A DNA stretch of 64,000 bases from contig CM055098.1 in NCBI GenBank assembly GCA_029204225.1, forward strand, positions 21,551,097-21,615,096. The letters run 5' to 3'. The first letter of the stretch is position 1. The number at the start of each line of letters is the position of its first letter. A model generated the notes under the pieces. It worked only from the letters and a program-made list of their open reading frames with translations. It had not been told where the DNA came from and made no database searches. Below, piece by piece: positions 1 to 12,800 of this stretch. The translations under genes were made by a program, and so were the position numbers. The stretch comes from Diphasiastrum complanatum. Lineage: Eukaryota > Streptophyta > Lycopodiopsida > Lycopodiales > Lycopodiaceae.

Positions 1-2442
1 CAAATTTTAGTTCAAAAATTGCCAAACTTCAAACGACAATAACTTTCTCTACAGGACACCAAATTGGTCGTTGTAAAGCATAGTACGAAGGGAGGGTGGG
101 TCTACAAGGCACTTGCCACATCACCCTACCACATAGGCTTCACACGTGTGAGCAATAAATGCACAAAAAACAGGTAGGAGGGTGCACTTTTGGAGAGAGG
201 AATCATGAAAAATCACATCTCAGCCCAATAAGCCTTGGATCAGAGGTTACAAGTACTCTACTAAGGTTCATTAGAGAGGCATAGAAGCTTATAACAGGTC
301 CAACAAACAATCATAAGCTCAGATCATGCAAAAAATGCATTTTTGGCCTCCTTCAACAAGCAAAACTTCAATATGTTGGTGTCTAATGCACATCTATCCA
401 AATTGGATGCATGATGGCTCAAATAAGAGGCAATCCAAATATCTTTAAGCTTGTAACAAGAAACCAACAGGTCCAGACCCCCAATTGAGAGGTATTCATG
501 CTCAAAAATCATCAAAAATACACTATTTTTGAATGTTTTGAGCCCCCTAATGGTGTCTAATCCCTACCAAACTTCATGACAGTTTCATTACATCTCTGAA
601 AACGTTCATACCAATTCTTGGCTGAGAATTTTGAGATCTACCCCAAAATTAGTCCAAAAATCATCAAAAAATCTTGTTTTTTGACCAAATCACAATTCAC
701 AATAGAAGGATGGGCGAGTTTCCACTAGACTTATTCTCCTCAAGAGAGAGAGAGAGAATATTTTCTTTAAGATCCCCATGCAACCTAAATTGAGCTATTG
801 ACCTCCTATTCTTGCATTGAAGCAGTTTTCACCATGCACGTGCTCCTATGTCCAATTCTAGGTCTAGGCCCTCATATGATTAACTATTTAATATGACTAC
901 GTCCGGAATGACATAACATAACTAATAACCACATACAACTGGAGTGACCGGCTATCCACGTCAGGAATTATTCTGATTTTCTTGTATAGGACGTGAACAT
1001 AACAACTGGATATTGAGACAACTTTAGTGGTAGATAGTTTGGCAGCAAAATCTGAAAATATGGCTGTATAGCTATACACCATTGACCTTGACACTTCTTT
1101 GCTGCACGTACAAATTACATACACCAAATAAGTCACAATATTTCAATCTCTCAAAGTATAGAAATACAACTATCAGATCTCGAACCAATTTGTGAGGATG
1201 AGTAACGTCTCACACATCCATAAGAGGCAAGGATGATTTTCCTAATTGATCCCATAAACTAGCAGAAAACCAGTGTCTTCTACCAGCTTGTATATTGGAT
1301 CTTAGAATAGTAAGTTGTCCTACATGGATTACTGTTAGGATATAGAACTTGAGAGAAGATTGAGTACAGAGAGAATCGATGGCTATTCCCCGTTGAATCG
1401 GACTATGCACAATACATAAACTGACCTGCTCAAAAATTTGTTGAACTTTGGTCAACACTTTCTGGTGCAAACTAGTCGCTTTTTCAAGGTTAGCATGTGA
1501 GTTGCCCATATACACCCTTTCACCTGTAGCCATGGATGTGTCTTGTTGTTGCTTGCATCAAAACTCGTTGTCAGACTTGTACTCGATAGTTAAACAGATT
1601 CACTATTTTCTACTTTTTTGTGATGTTGATGCAGGTCCAAAGAGGCCTAGTGCATGCACACATGGAAAAGCCTTTGTTGAATAAGAACCAGATATACAAT
1701 ATTGACAAACTCTACCGTGATTCAAGTAGGATTCTAAATCTGTGACAGAACTGAAATAGCGCTTTTACTTTTTCCACTTATATGTAAATTGATCAAGCAC
1801 ATTGAATATTGAATACTGAGACATACTATTTATAAACGTTGGATATACATTCTATACCAAGACAATTCTTCTAGTATTAAGCAAGATCACAATCAAAGTG
1901 CCCAATTTTTGTCAAAGTTTGCAGGTTGAAATCATCACAATTTTGCATGAGTTGCTTCATTCACAAAGAAAGTTTATTTTCCACATCTACATGAATGGCC
2001 ATCCCACAAAAGTGATGTTTGCAATTACTTAAATACTGAAGCTATTTCTATTGTGTATTGAGATAGGTTGAAAGACAAAGACTCATCTAACCGACCTTAA
2101 GAATAGAGTAGAAAAGGAGGAGGCGGAGTGATTACTCACTAAGATTATGCCTAATTGTCTTCTATCCATTCATGCATAGTAGAGCACCATTCATGCATAT
2201 TAAAGCACCACATTTATTGTTTTTTTTTCACATTTTGCATGCCTTTGTAACATGTTTGCATGACTTGGTAAACATTTTTTAATGGAACAAATGCATGTTA
2301 GTTTAGCCCTTAACCAAAGTTAAGGCCCTAAAAGTTTAAGTCGTCAACACATAGTATCCGTTGACTTTTTTCAAAACTCCATTAAATGACCTCAACACAT
2401 AGTGACTTTGCAAGGCAAGGCCAAAAAGCAGATTATGGACTA
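1..2442. other. Upstream non-coding region with decayed retroelement sequence
   Basis: AT-rich sequence without a supportable host gene. A short minus-strand open frame (1210-1533) could be a degraded gypsy polyprotein tail (QKVLTKVQQ-like), but this is weak. A (GA) tract lies at about 742-757. Segment 709-1003 matches 7351-7655. Confidence 0.4.
709..1003 (-). repeat. Dispersed repeat, probable gypsy LTR part, copy 1
   Basis: Shares ordered blocks with 7351-7655: a gatgggYgagtttccactag block and a block with cgtccggaat and a tandem gataacc-like region. On the minus strand both begin near TTATGTCCACRTCC. Copy 2 lies just after a gypsy chromodomain stop and a G-rich tract, as a 3' LTR would. 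Confidence 0.4.
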
Positions 2443-2571
2443 GGTAGCGGGCGTGAGCAGACCCGCTATCGGCTGTAGCATGCAGCCTTCATGCATCGAG
2501 CCGCCCTGCGGCGAGGTGCATTGAAGGTTGCCTGCTACTAGGTAGCAGGTTTGCTCAAGCCTGCTAACGGG
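2443..2571. repeat. Long imperfect foldback (miRNA-precursor-like or foldback MITE)
   Basis: Arms of about 55 nt fold back almost completely. The outer arm (tagcgggcgtgagcagaccc) pairs with ggtttgctcaagcctgcta; the inner arm (gcagccttcatgcatcgagc) pairs with a segment near 2512-2540. Most mismatches are G:T-type or C-to-T changes. It lies 0.7 kb upstream of the MAD1 start. No expression evidence. Confidence 0.5.
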
Positions 2572-2689
2572 CATAATTGAAGTTTGGGCCTTTCAATTGA
2601 AAGGCTCAAACTAATACGAGTTTAAACATTTGTGGTCAGATCCAATTAAAATCTGCCACCTGTCCACTATAAGCCCAAACATCAATTAT

Positions 2690-3103
2690 GGAGAGGGTTT
2701 TGGAAGCAACGATTATGGGGGGGGGGGGGAGGTCCTGCTCCGAGGCCCTTCCGCCCCGAAAGATTGTGCGCCCAACGATTATGGGGGGGGGGGAGGTCCT
2801 GCTCTGAGGCCCTTCCGCCCCTGAAGATTGTGCGCCCGAGGGCGCACAATCTTCCGGGGGCGGAAGGGCCGAGGAGCCGGCCCTTCCCTGCCGTGAATTC
2901 CGTTTCTACATTTTTTTTTTGACGTAATTTTTTTTACGTGCACCTTCCGGGCGGAAGGTGCACGTAAAAAAATGTACCTTCAGGTGTCTGGAAGGTGCCT
3001 GTAAAAAAAAATTTGCCCCACAAATTACGTTCTCTGAAGCATCACCATTTCCTTTGTAAAAATTAAAAAACTGATTTTACGGAGAGGGTTTTTGGAAGCA
3101 ACG
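2690..3103. repeat. GC-rich foldback insert flanked by a 22-bp direct repeat
   Basis: The same 22-mer (one extra T in copy 2) occurs at 2690-2711 and 3081-3103. Between them are two about 67-bp direct repeats with G-runs (from about 2708 and 2776), a near-perfect inverted repeat centred near 2836 (about 30-nt arms) and a second inverted repeat centred near 2949 (arms tacgtgcaccttccg and its complement). This suggests an inserted foldback element or a local duplication in the MAD1 proximal promoter. Confidence 0.55.
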
Positions 3104-3164
3104 GGTTTTAGGAATAGGGTGCTCTATTGCGTGTGAAGTACTTCATGTGAGTTTTTTGACCGTA

Positions 3165-3223
<59 letters not shown>

Positions 3224-3242
3224 ACACACACACACACACACA
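3165..3242 (+). repeat. Compound (GT)n(GA)n(CA)n microsatellite in the MAD1 leader
   Basis: A GT run, then a GA run of about 19 units, then a CA run, ending about 29 nt before the ATG. GT and CA runs are complementary, so a leader transcript could form a (GU):(AC) stem with a (GA) loop. The leader assignment is inferred from proximity only. Confidence 0.7.
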
Positions 3243-3271
3243 CGGACAGACAGAGAGCACGAGAAGGAGAG

Positions 3272-3571
3272 ATGATGCTCAGAACTCCTCCTTCCAAGAG
3301 GCCCAGATGGGTGCCTGCAACCCAAAATGAACAAGAGCCTGATGTTGACGCTGCAGCTGATGACAGGCTAAACTTACTGCCCAATTCGGAGGTGGAGGTG
3401 GAGGTGGCATTGCCAGGAGAAACAGCCTCAGAATTGGTCCCGTACAACGGAGGACGATTTTCAGAGCCTTTGCTGCAGAACCCACATCACAGAGCTTATT
3501 TGGCCGGGGGAGCAGAAGAAGAGGATGTGGAATGGGACTCGTTGCGCTGCAGCTACAAGTGCCGGAGCATG
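3272..3571 (+). CDS. MAD1: MAD1 exon 1 (codons 1-100)
   Basis: Tandem ATGATG start, then a basic N terminus (TPPSKRPR) that could act as a nuclear localisation signal, an acidic low-complexity stretch, and the conserved CSYKCRSM end. The donor is ATG|gtatgc at 3571/3572, phase 0. The open frame runs on to 3622 inside the intron and is not used past the donor. Confidence 0.88.
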
Positions 3572-3714
3572 GTATGCCTTGCAATCGATAGAAAGTTGAA
3601 ATATGAGCCTTTGTGGATTTAGGTTAGTATGTTTGAAGTGCTTTAGTTTTCAACTATATACTTTGGAAATTAAAGATTGCACAATTGTTGAAAGCTAAAT
3701 TGCACATTTACAAC

Positions 3715-3803
<89 letters not shown>

Positions 3804-6800
3804 TTAAACCGTTTAGTGGTCCAGAAATTGTCACCTTCTGTTGTGGAATGCACAAATTCAGAGCTTCTTACAACATCCAAAATCTTGGAAATTAACTCGC
3901 AAAACTCATCACTGATATTGACATCATCATCTTGAGGTAATGCCAAAACAACCATATGCCAAAAGAGTGTACCAAAGCAATTATTAACTAGCACTCGGTG
4001 GGTGTTATGTGACAAGAGTAGTAGACCCCTCGGCATTGAACAATGTTCTAGCGTAATGTCAAAAAGGTCAACTAAAGCCACTATTTACAGAGATGTATAT
4101 TTATGGTGTTCCAGAAAAGTAAGTAAATCTCTAAGTGTATAAAGCTAAAGTGCCAAATGGGTGTAGCAGTATCATCATGATGACTTATGATTGCCTTAAT
4201 GTCTATACATGATTTGTTAATAGGGATTCCCAATAAAAGTAAATACCAATTCCAGTGCATAGTTCATGAATGCTATGTTAATGCAGTAATGGAAAACCCA
4301 AAATGCACAGATACTTCAAGCCAACTAGAGACAGAAATTGACACATAGGAGAGTAGTGACATGAAAAGTCACACAAGAAACCACATATAGAGACAAGAAT
4401 ACAAGTATATTGATCAAGCATGAGAGAACGATCATAATTTGTGAGAGAAGAATGATCTCTTGAATTATTTGCTATACCTGAGCTAAATGTGATTAATCAT
4501 TAAAGATAGTTGATACTAAAATAAGCAACTTCTGACTACCTGAATTAAGAGGTAAGCATCTCATGTATCAACAATAAATAGTGAGGATCCAAGGCCTATT
4601 CATCTTGTTTGAGGGCCTTGCCCCTAACTAAATCTAATCTTTGTGCCCTACTGCTAAATGTCCAGTAACATCCAAATAGTCAATAATTGAATCAAGTAAA
4701 GATCTAGCCATTCATAATTTCCAACATAATTTCTTTGGATATTAATTGTATCCATAGGAATGGTGGACGATTCACCAGGGTTCTCAGAACCGTACGGTTT
4801 ACCAAAATTTTAAGGCTGAACCGTGGTGAACCGTCCAATTAATTAATTAATTAATTTTTTTTAATGGGAAAAAATGGCTTGGGAGGGGTTAATTAATCAA
4901 TTAATTAATTAGAGGAACCGTACCACGGTTCATGAACCGTGGTACGGTTCACCCCACGGTTCTCAAGATCCATCTGAGAACTGTGGGTTCTATGATTGTA
5001 TCCAACTCATTTTCTCGTGATAATTCATTGTACACAACATATTTTCTTGGATAAATCTTGGTAGAGTCTTCAACATGAGCATTTGACATATTTCATGTTA
5101 GTCTATTATGTTTTGCCATTTCATTGGATGTTGCCTATGATTCAAATTTGCCTAGATGAATTAGAGTTGTTTCCTTTTCTACCGGCTACTCTTCTCCAAG
5201 CATAGGTACAACATAGACACAATGTCAAAATATTTGGTGTAGTTGAATGGATGCCCAATTGATGAGGCCACAAGGGAGCTTGTTGACATCTTTGCTCATA
5301 CATCATTGCTACTAAGGTCGAGTCCTTGCTGACATCATTAAGTCTTGGGCTATGCAGACCTCCACTTTTACTAATTTGACTATACATATGTATTTATATT
5401 TGTAGCCTCTACATCAACTTCATGGTTTCAACTTGCATAGATCTCTATTGTACCACATAGAGGATTTCTGTTAGTAATGAAGAGCTATAGACATGTGCTT
5501 GGAGCCTTATACCTATGAAGACATTATTTTTCCATAGCTCAAAGTTTTAGTTCATGGGGCCTTATGTTTGAGTAATGGGATACAATCGCCTTAGATAATG
5601 TGGTAGGGCATGCGGTCCCAGCCATGCCATTCCTCAACTCTATTTGATGCTTATAGTAAGGTTCTTCTAAGTATCTTTTGAGTTCTATAAGTAGAATAAC
5701 TCAGGATCGTTTTGAAGTTGATTATCTATGAGTTCTTTGAAGGAGTTTGGAGACTCATCTATAATATTTTCTCAGCTTCTTGTTGGTTGTATAATGATCT
5801 TAGTTGGAGATTGCTATATGCCCAAAAAAGTTCCTCTTGTTTCAAAAATGTTGTGCCATTGAGATAAGAACAAAACATCATCTAAGGATCACCTAACACA
5901 ATAGTGGGCAACAAACTGAAGATCATACAACAATCTCTCACTAAGATTTTTTGTATAACCATCTACAAGGTGGTGAGGGTTGGTCTTCAAGTGTATTGGA
6001 AGTCTTCCTCCAAGGGCCAAAATGCGCCTAGAAAATGTTGGCTTGTGGGACCATATATTAACTTTCTACTTCATACCATATTGGTTACCTGCTAACAGAT
6101 CAAACAATGGAATTGTGGCGTTCTACCAATTTCTCTCCCATGATGCGTACTTGTCTTATAGGATTAAAAATGCTCATTGGTATCCAAATTCTAAATAGGA
6201 AATCAAATGTATGACAAGGAAATAATGACTAATACATTTTCTCTTCCTATTCACAAGTATAAGATCCAAGTTGCACTCTCCCCAACAAGATTATCACATC
6301 AAAATAGAGATTTAACACATGGCAAAAAGGACAACATTATTGGTGCAGAATTCTCTATGTAAAGATGATCATAGAATCGATCTAAAAAGAGAAAATAGAT
6401 TTCAGCGTGATGAATTTTCAAAAATGTAACTTGAAAATGGTAGGAAACTTCTCATTCTTCAAGAAAATAAATTCCTAACATGATTCTAAGGTGTAGACAA
6501 CCATAATTCATGCTAAAAACACAAATTTCAGATCTATCCCTCTTTTAGAAATCACCCAAAAAGTTACACAAGATCCAATAGGAATCCAATACATCACTTA
6601 AATTTGCACCCTCCTTTAATGTTTGCATTTGCAAACAATTATGGACAACAAATACACATGATTGTTGGGCCCCTCCAAACTTGAGTACGTGGACCAAAAG
6701 TTAAAAAATGCTCCTTGGGTCCTCAAAACCATATACATTGCCCCAACTTCATTAAATATGGCATTAACCCCATGAAGTCACGCAATCCAAGCTTGGAGAA

Positions 6801-9800
6801 AGCTCTGTACTCGTCGTACTATCTTTGGAGAAGATTTCACCCATGGAGAAAATAAACTTTGATGACCACTGACAGCCGTCCAGGGTGTACCTTCTGGTAC
6901 CTCGACTTCGCAGTTAGAGCATCAACAGAGGAATCTCCACAGTGACTTCTAACAGATAAGACTCAATAAAGGCATATGATTGCCATAGGGACCTAAGGGC
7001 TCGTGAAGTTCTAAAGGCAACCATGTAAACAATAATGTCTTAGGTGTCCAAATATGTTAGGCCCCCATCATGTGCAAACTAAGTCAGACTAAAAGATCCA
7101 TCATGAATTGGAACTCAAAAACTCTACTATTGAAGAGGAACATGAAATATTGTCAAGCTATGTGTAAGGGAAAGCTCCTCAAGATCCTACTTAGAAGTCG
7201 AAACACATGAGAACACATCGTGGAGCAAAACCACCCAACCAAGTACGAGCAACCGATCAATGTCTAGCAGCTTCACCCCCAAAGCCAAGGAGTAGGAAGC
7301 AAGAGTAGAGAGAGAGAAACTGGCAATGAATCACCAAAAACTGAAATGTAGATGGGTGAGTTTCCACTAGGCTATATAACCCCAAAGCTCCCCTATGCAT
7401 GTGCCCATGCAAGGCTTAAACTCCCCAAAAGCGCTTTTCATTGCTATTGATACTCTACACATGCATTAACAGTCTTAAATCCATGTGCTAACTCCACTAA
7501 GTGTGTCTGGGCCTCACAAGGCTGTTAATTACGTTATTGGCCTCGTCCGGAATAATGTGGCGTAACCGATAACCTCGAGTACTGGAGTACCATGTATCCA
7601 AGTCTAGGACTATGCTGAATCCTTTATTCAGGATGTGGACATAACGTTCTACCCCCGTTGAATTGCTCCTAAATTAGATCCAATCAACTCTCTCCCACAA
7701 ATCATCATCCTCAGTCTGACCCTTCCACCAGATTAAGCACTCAGAGATAGAACGATTTCGCAATTGTTTATCTCTGGTTTTGAGCACTTTCTCAGGGTCC
7801 AAAGGTACACTAAGCGATAAATCTTCCAAGTGGAATAAATCCTCATCAGATCCAATTGTATCACCTTCATGTAAACTTAATTTTAACCGGCTCACATGAA
7901 AGCAAAGTTGCAGCCCACGATCCAGAACGTGCGTTCCGGATCACGTTCTTGGATTTCCCATTAGGGTTTCTCGAAACGCTTTTTTTTTGTTTTTTTGAAA
8001 CTTTTTTAATGCCAATATGGGTATCAAATGGAAGGGTTTTTCAAGAGCAGTCCATTTATCAAGTTTGCCATCATTTTCAAGACCATTGTCGTCCATTTTC
8101 GAAGCATTGAGTGATTTTCTACCATTAAGTTGTTTTCCACCATTAAATCATTTTCTACAATATTGTGTGAAATGAAATCATGTGCAGAGCAAAGCATTGG
8201 AAGCATATTGAATTTCTCTCTCTCTCTCTCTCTCTCTCTTTGAAGTTTGTAGAAATTAGAATGTGATAATTATCTAGTACCTACTGAAGTAGACCATGTT
8301 GGAAAAAATCATTTTGAAACACAAACCGACAAGACACAATGTAAAAACGTGAATATATATAATGTTGGGCTCAAGGCCGAAACAAAATAGAGTGATGTCC
8401 GATAAACAATGTCTCATAACAACTAGCAACTAACAATCGTCCTAAATCTCATCATCTCCGTCCTCTCCTATCTCCTGACGTCGAGCTGCTCTCCTGTGGC
8501 GTCGTGTAGACCGTGCCTCTGCATCTGCCTGCCTATGTAGCTCACAATAGATATCATCCTTGAGCTCCTCCTCCGTAGGTGGCACCCGAGGATCAACAAT
8601 TGTCGTCTGTACTTTGCAGGAGTCAGGGTTCACCTGCAAAAACAAACGGGCATGGTTAGCAAACTTATGCATTTGTCTAATAAGTTCATTTGAAACGCAA
8701 GTACATCAAGCAATACCAATAAAGTCACTAACTCACGTCGATCAAGCAGTCACCCTGCGTGCGTGTGCATCTCAACATGCGTCCGTTGGTGTTCACGAAC
8801 ACCAACCGCCTGCACTGCTCAATGGAGAGTCTATTTCTCTTCTTCGTGTGATAGCCGGCCCATACACTCTAGTTCCGCTCACAGGCAGAAGCCGAACAGT
8901 CCTGTGCAAGGACCCTCTCTGCCAGTCGCTGAAGGTCAGGCATGCTTAAAGAACTCACACTTAGATTCCTTAGCGTAGAGTAACTCCTACCGGAGTTTCA
9001 TCAAGACAGTTCTCAAATGCTTTATGTGTTCCTCAAAGGTCTTACTGTAGACGAGAATATCATCTAGGAACACTACCACAAACTTCTTGAAATATGGATG
9101 AAACAATTTGTTCATCATCTGCTGGAACGTTGTTGGATTGTTCGTTAACCCAAAAGGCAACACTAAGAATTCATAATGGCCAAATCTAGTACGAAATCCA
9201 GTCTTTTGGACATCTTCCGATTTAATTCTTATCTGATGGTACGTTGTCGTGAGATCTATGTTAGTGAAGTATTTAGCCCCACCTAAGCGATCTACAAGGT
9301 CATCCATCCTAGGTAATAGATGTTTATTCCTAATAGTCACTTTCTTCAACCCCTTGTAATCCAGGCACATCTGGAAACCTCCATCCTTCTTTGTTTTCAG
9401 AAGAACAGGAGCACCCCATGGTGACTTATTGGGTTGGATAGGTCCCATCCTCAGATAGTTTTCTATTTGATTTGAAATCTCTATCTCCTCTTTCTGAGAG
9501 AACCTATAAGGCTGTCTTGAGATAGGTTGACTTTTTGGAATTAACTCTATCCTATGGTCTACTAACCTAGACGACAGTAAACCATGAGGTAACTCTAATG
9601 GAAAAACATCCTTAAATTCACTTATGATCTGATTTTTCATTGCTTATTCATGATCTAACTTATAGAGTTAAGAATTGCAAGGAATTCACAACTATTTAAA
9701 TGCACATCAGAAACATCCAAATATTGAAAAAACTTCATACTATGAATAATCAAATGTTTTGATTATATCAACTGCAGAAATTCCATCCAATGGATGTACA

Positions 9801-12800
9801 AAATTGCTGCCAATTAAAGTAACTCCCTTATCACCCTCCTTGAAAGTGAGAACATGTTTCTCAAAATCAATAGCCAGAGAAGGCGACTTACTAAATAACC
9901 ATTCATAACCAAAAATTAAATCCGTACGATCTAAAACATGAAAATTAACTAATATCTATGATTGCTGGCTTCAGTTGTCAGGCTGAGTTTCTACGCAAGA
10001 TGAGAATTAATGAGGTTATGAGTACGAACCACTATCTGATAAAATATAGACTTCTTGATTTTTAGCTGGCTTTTAACCGAAACAGTTCAGTAGGCAAGAA
10101 AGAAGCAGTACTAAAAAAACATTCACACTCACCGTCAAACAGGTTAATTTTCAAAGTTTTACCTTTACCCCCTGGGATTTCGATCATCTGTGCCACAGGT
10201 TTATTTCTTTTTGGACAAAACTTCATCATATGTCCAGGCTTGTTGCAAATGAAACACAAATTTGCCTTTTTAGCCTTCATCAAAGAGCTTTTTTCATGTT
10301 TTTTTCTTCGGCGAGCCGCGATTCCAATGCCAATTGATCTAATTCGTGAAAATATTTAGGAGCTTGGTCTGGACCTCGTTTCTTCTCCTTCTTGGTTTTC
10401 AAAGTGGTTGGAATTTGCTGAAATTGCTTTATGGATGCCACCACTGTGGAATCATATGCTTTTGCTATCCGAAAATCATCGTCGAGTTTTTGAAGCACAT
10501 TTCTCCTGCATTCTTCTGATGATCGGCAGGCAACCCCAGGACAATTTAGGATCGACTGATGGAACTCGATTCCAAAGATCCATAATATCTTGGATATAAG
10601 AGTCCAAGCTCTTACTACCCATCTTGCAGTTCATGAACTTTTGGTAATAATCGGCATCATCAACTATTACGAAAGCTTTTTTGAAGACCTCTATAAAAGC
10701 TTCCTAGGTCATGGGCTTCGCAGTTAGATCTTGCCACCACGACGATTCTTGCCACACAAGAACAACACTCTCAATCTTTTTCTCATTAGGAATTCCATGT
10801 AAATTGAAATAACTGCTCCACTTGACGAGCCAGTCCTCCACGGGCTGAGAACAAAGATTTCATGGCTTGTAGGAGGGCGCTCTAGCTACCAACTTGATGG
10901 ATGCGGAGCATAAGGCCCCGGCCACCAATTTACAGGTTTGATAGCTTGTTGGGAAGGCCAAAAGGAGTACAAAACAGGTTGGATTGGTTCCATGCATGAT
11001 CCTTTTGTGGATTGATAGCAATTTATCCCCCAAAAATCACCAAAAAAGGCTATTTTTTGGCTTTTTCGGACCTTCTACATCCACTATTCTTTGAAATCTT
11101 GGCTCAACTTCAAAAGAATTTGATTAATCCACTTACAATGTCTACAAGGTGTTTCATAAAAGTATTGTTAGGAACATCATAACCACGTCGAAGGCAAAGG
11201 CTGCCAACACCCACTGCTATACTGCATGCATGGATCACTGTTGCATGTGGGTGGGGTCCCAGTCCATCATTGAAGGATTGCATGGCCCCTAATTGTCATG
11301 CATGCGTCTGCATACGTCTACATGTGTTTGCATGTGTATCCATGTGTCCACATGGGCAGTACTGGCCCTCATACCGACTGCATGGTATTCATGCATGCCT
11401 TTGACTCACATTGTCCTTCTTTCTGGTGGTTAGCTGCACCCAGATGTACTGTTAGGTTGGTACTGTTACGGTCTCGTAACACTCCCTCCCCCTTAAGTGT
11501 CTTGGTCCTCTAAGACAAAACCTGGATATAACTGTCAAAGTATACTGCCTTTTTCCCAAGTGCCATTCTCAACTTGCTGATCCTTCCACTTGATTACATA
11601 TTCTTGATGTAGGGTATGACGAGTCTGTCTCCCTAACATTGAGAATACTTTGTGGCTCATGTGGAAGTTGCTGAGAATCCTTGAGGGGAACTAGGACACT
11701 GTCCCTGACTAGATTATCTGATCTAGTTAAAGCCCTTCGTAACTGACTAGCATGGAAAACTAGTACTAGTCGAAAGTTTTAGCTCATAGAAAACTTCGCC
11801 TATTCTCCTAATAATGGTAAACAGACCACAATACCTAGGAGACAACTTAGCTCACACTCTTGTTTTGAGGCTTTTAGAGTCATCTGAGTGTTGAGACTCG
11901 AAGAAAGACTTTCTCACCAGAGAAAAACTGAACATCCCGTCTGTGCGGATCTGCGTACTGCTTAGCTCGATCCTGGGCTTGTCTAATGTTACGCTTAGCA
12001 TGTTCTACCATCTGGTTTAGGTCTTCTAAAAAGCTTTTTTGCTGCTTCAACTTTTTCCTGTTTAAACCCTGCTGCTGTGGGTGAGTGTGGCTGAAAAAAA
12101 AACATCAGCATGAATGGATTGTATCCTGTAGCTGAATGTTTAACACTGTTATAAGCAAACTCTAATATCGGAAGATATTCCTCCCAATTAGTCTGCTTTT
12201 TGCTGATGTATGCACGAAGCATATCCTCTAGCACCTGATTTACTCTTTCTGTTTGACTGTCTGTCTGTGGATGGTTTGTAGTACCCATATTTAGTTTAGT
12301 ATGGAAATGATGGAATACTGCCCTCCAAAAATTTCCATTAAACTTATTATCCCGGTCGTTGACTATGCCGGAAGGGAGCCCGTATAATTTAAATAGCCCG
12401 TCTATAAACAACCTTGCTAACTTTGGAGCTCTAACGGTTGTTTTGGTCGGAATAAAATGAGCAATTTTGGTCAAACGGTCAACTGTGACCCATATAGCAT
12501 CATGACCCTTCTGGGTCTTAGGCAGGCCTACTATAAAATCCATGGAAATACCTTCCCATTTACCAGCTGGTATTTCTAGGGGCTGTAATTGGCCGACAAG
12601 AACTCTCGTAGGAAGGCTTCCTTGAAAGCCTTCCATGATTGGGGGGTCTGCCCAGTCTCCTGGAGGTTCATCCACCACTTGTAGGCCATGGGGACCCAGG
12701 GATAAGCTAGCTTGTAAGGCTTGCAAATGGTCTGGAGTCTGTTTCAATGCATGTATATTCTTCCATTTGCTAAGAAAGGTATGAAGAATATTGGTATTTC

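Noticed and set aside
1210-1533. 107-residue minus-strand open frame as a gene
   Set aside because: Only a vague resemblance to a retroelement polyprotein tail; no motif strong enough to name it.
3717-3935. Arg-Glu (RERERE) and Ser-Leu (SLSLSL) open frames over GA/CT tracts throughout the window
   Set aside because: Translations of dinucleotide repeats, not proteins.
11298-11513. 71-residue Cys/His-rich frame
   Set aside because: Lies in the gypsy LTR; composed of catgtgt-like repeats, no domain.
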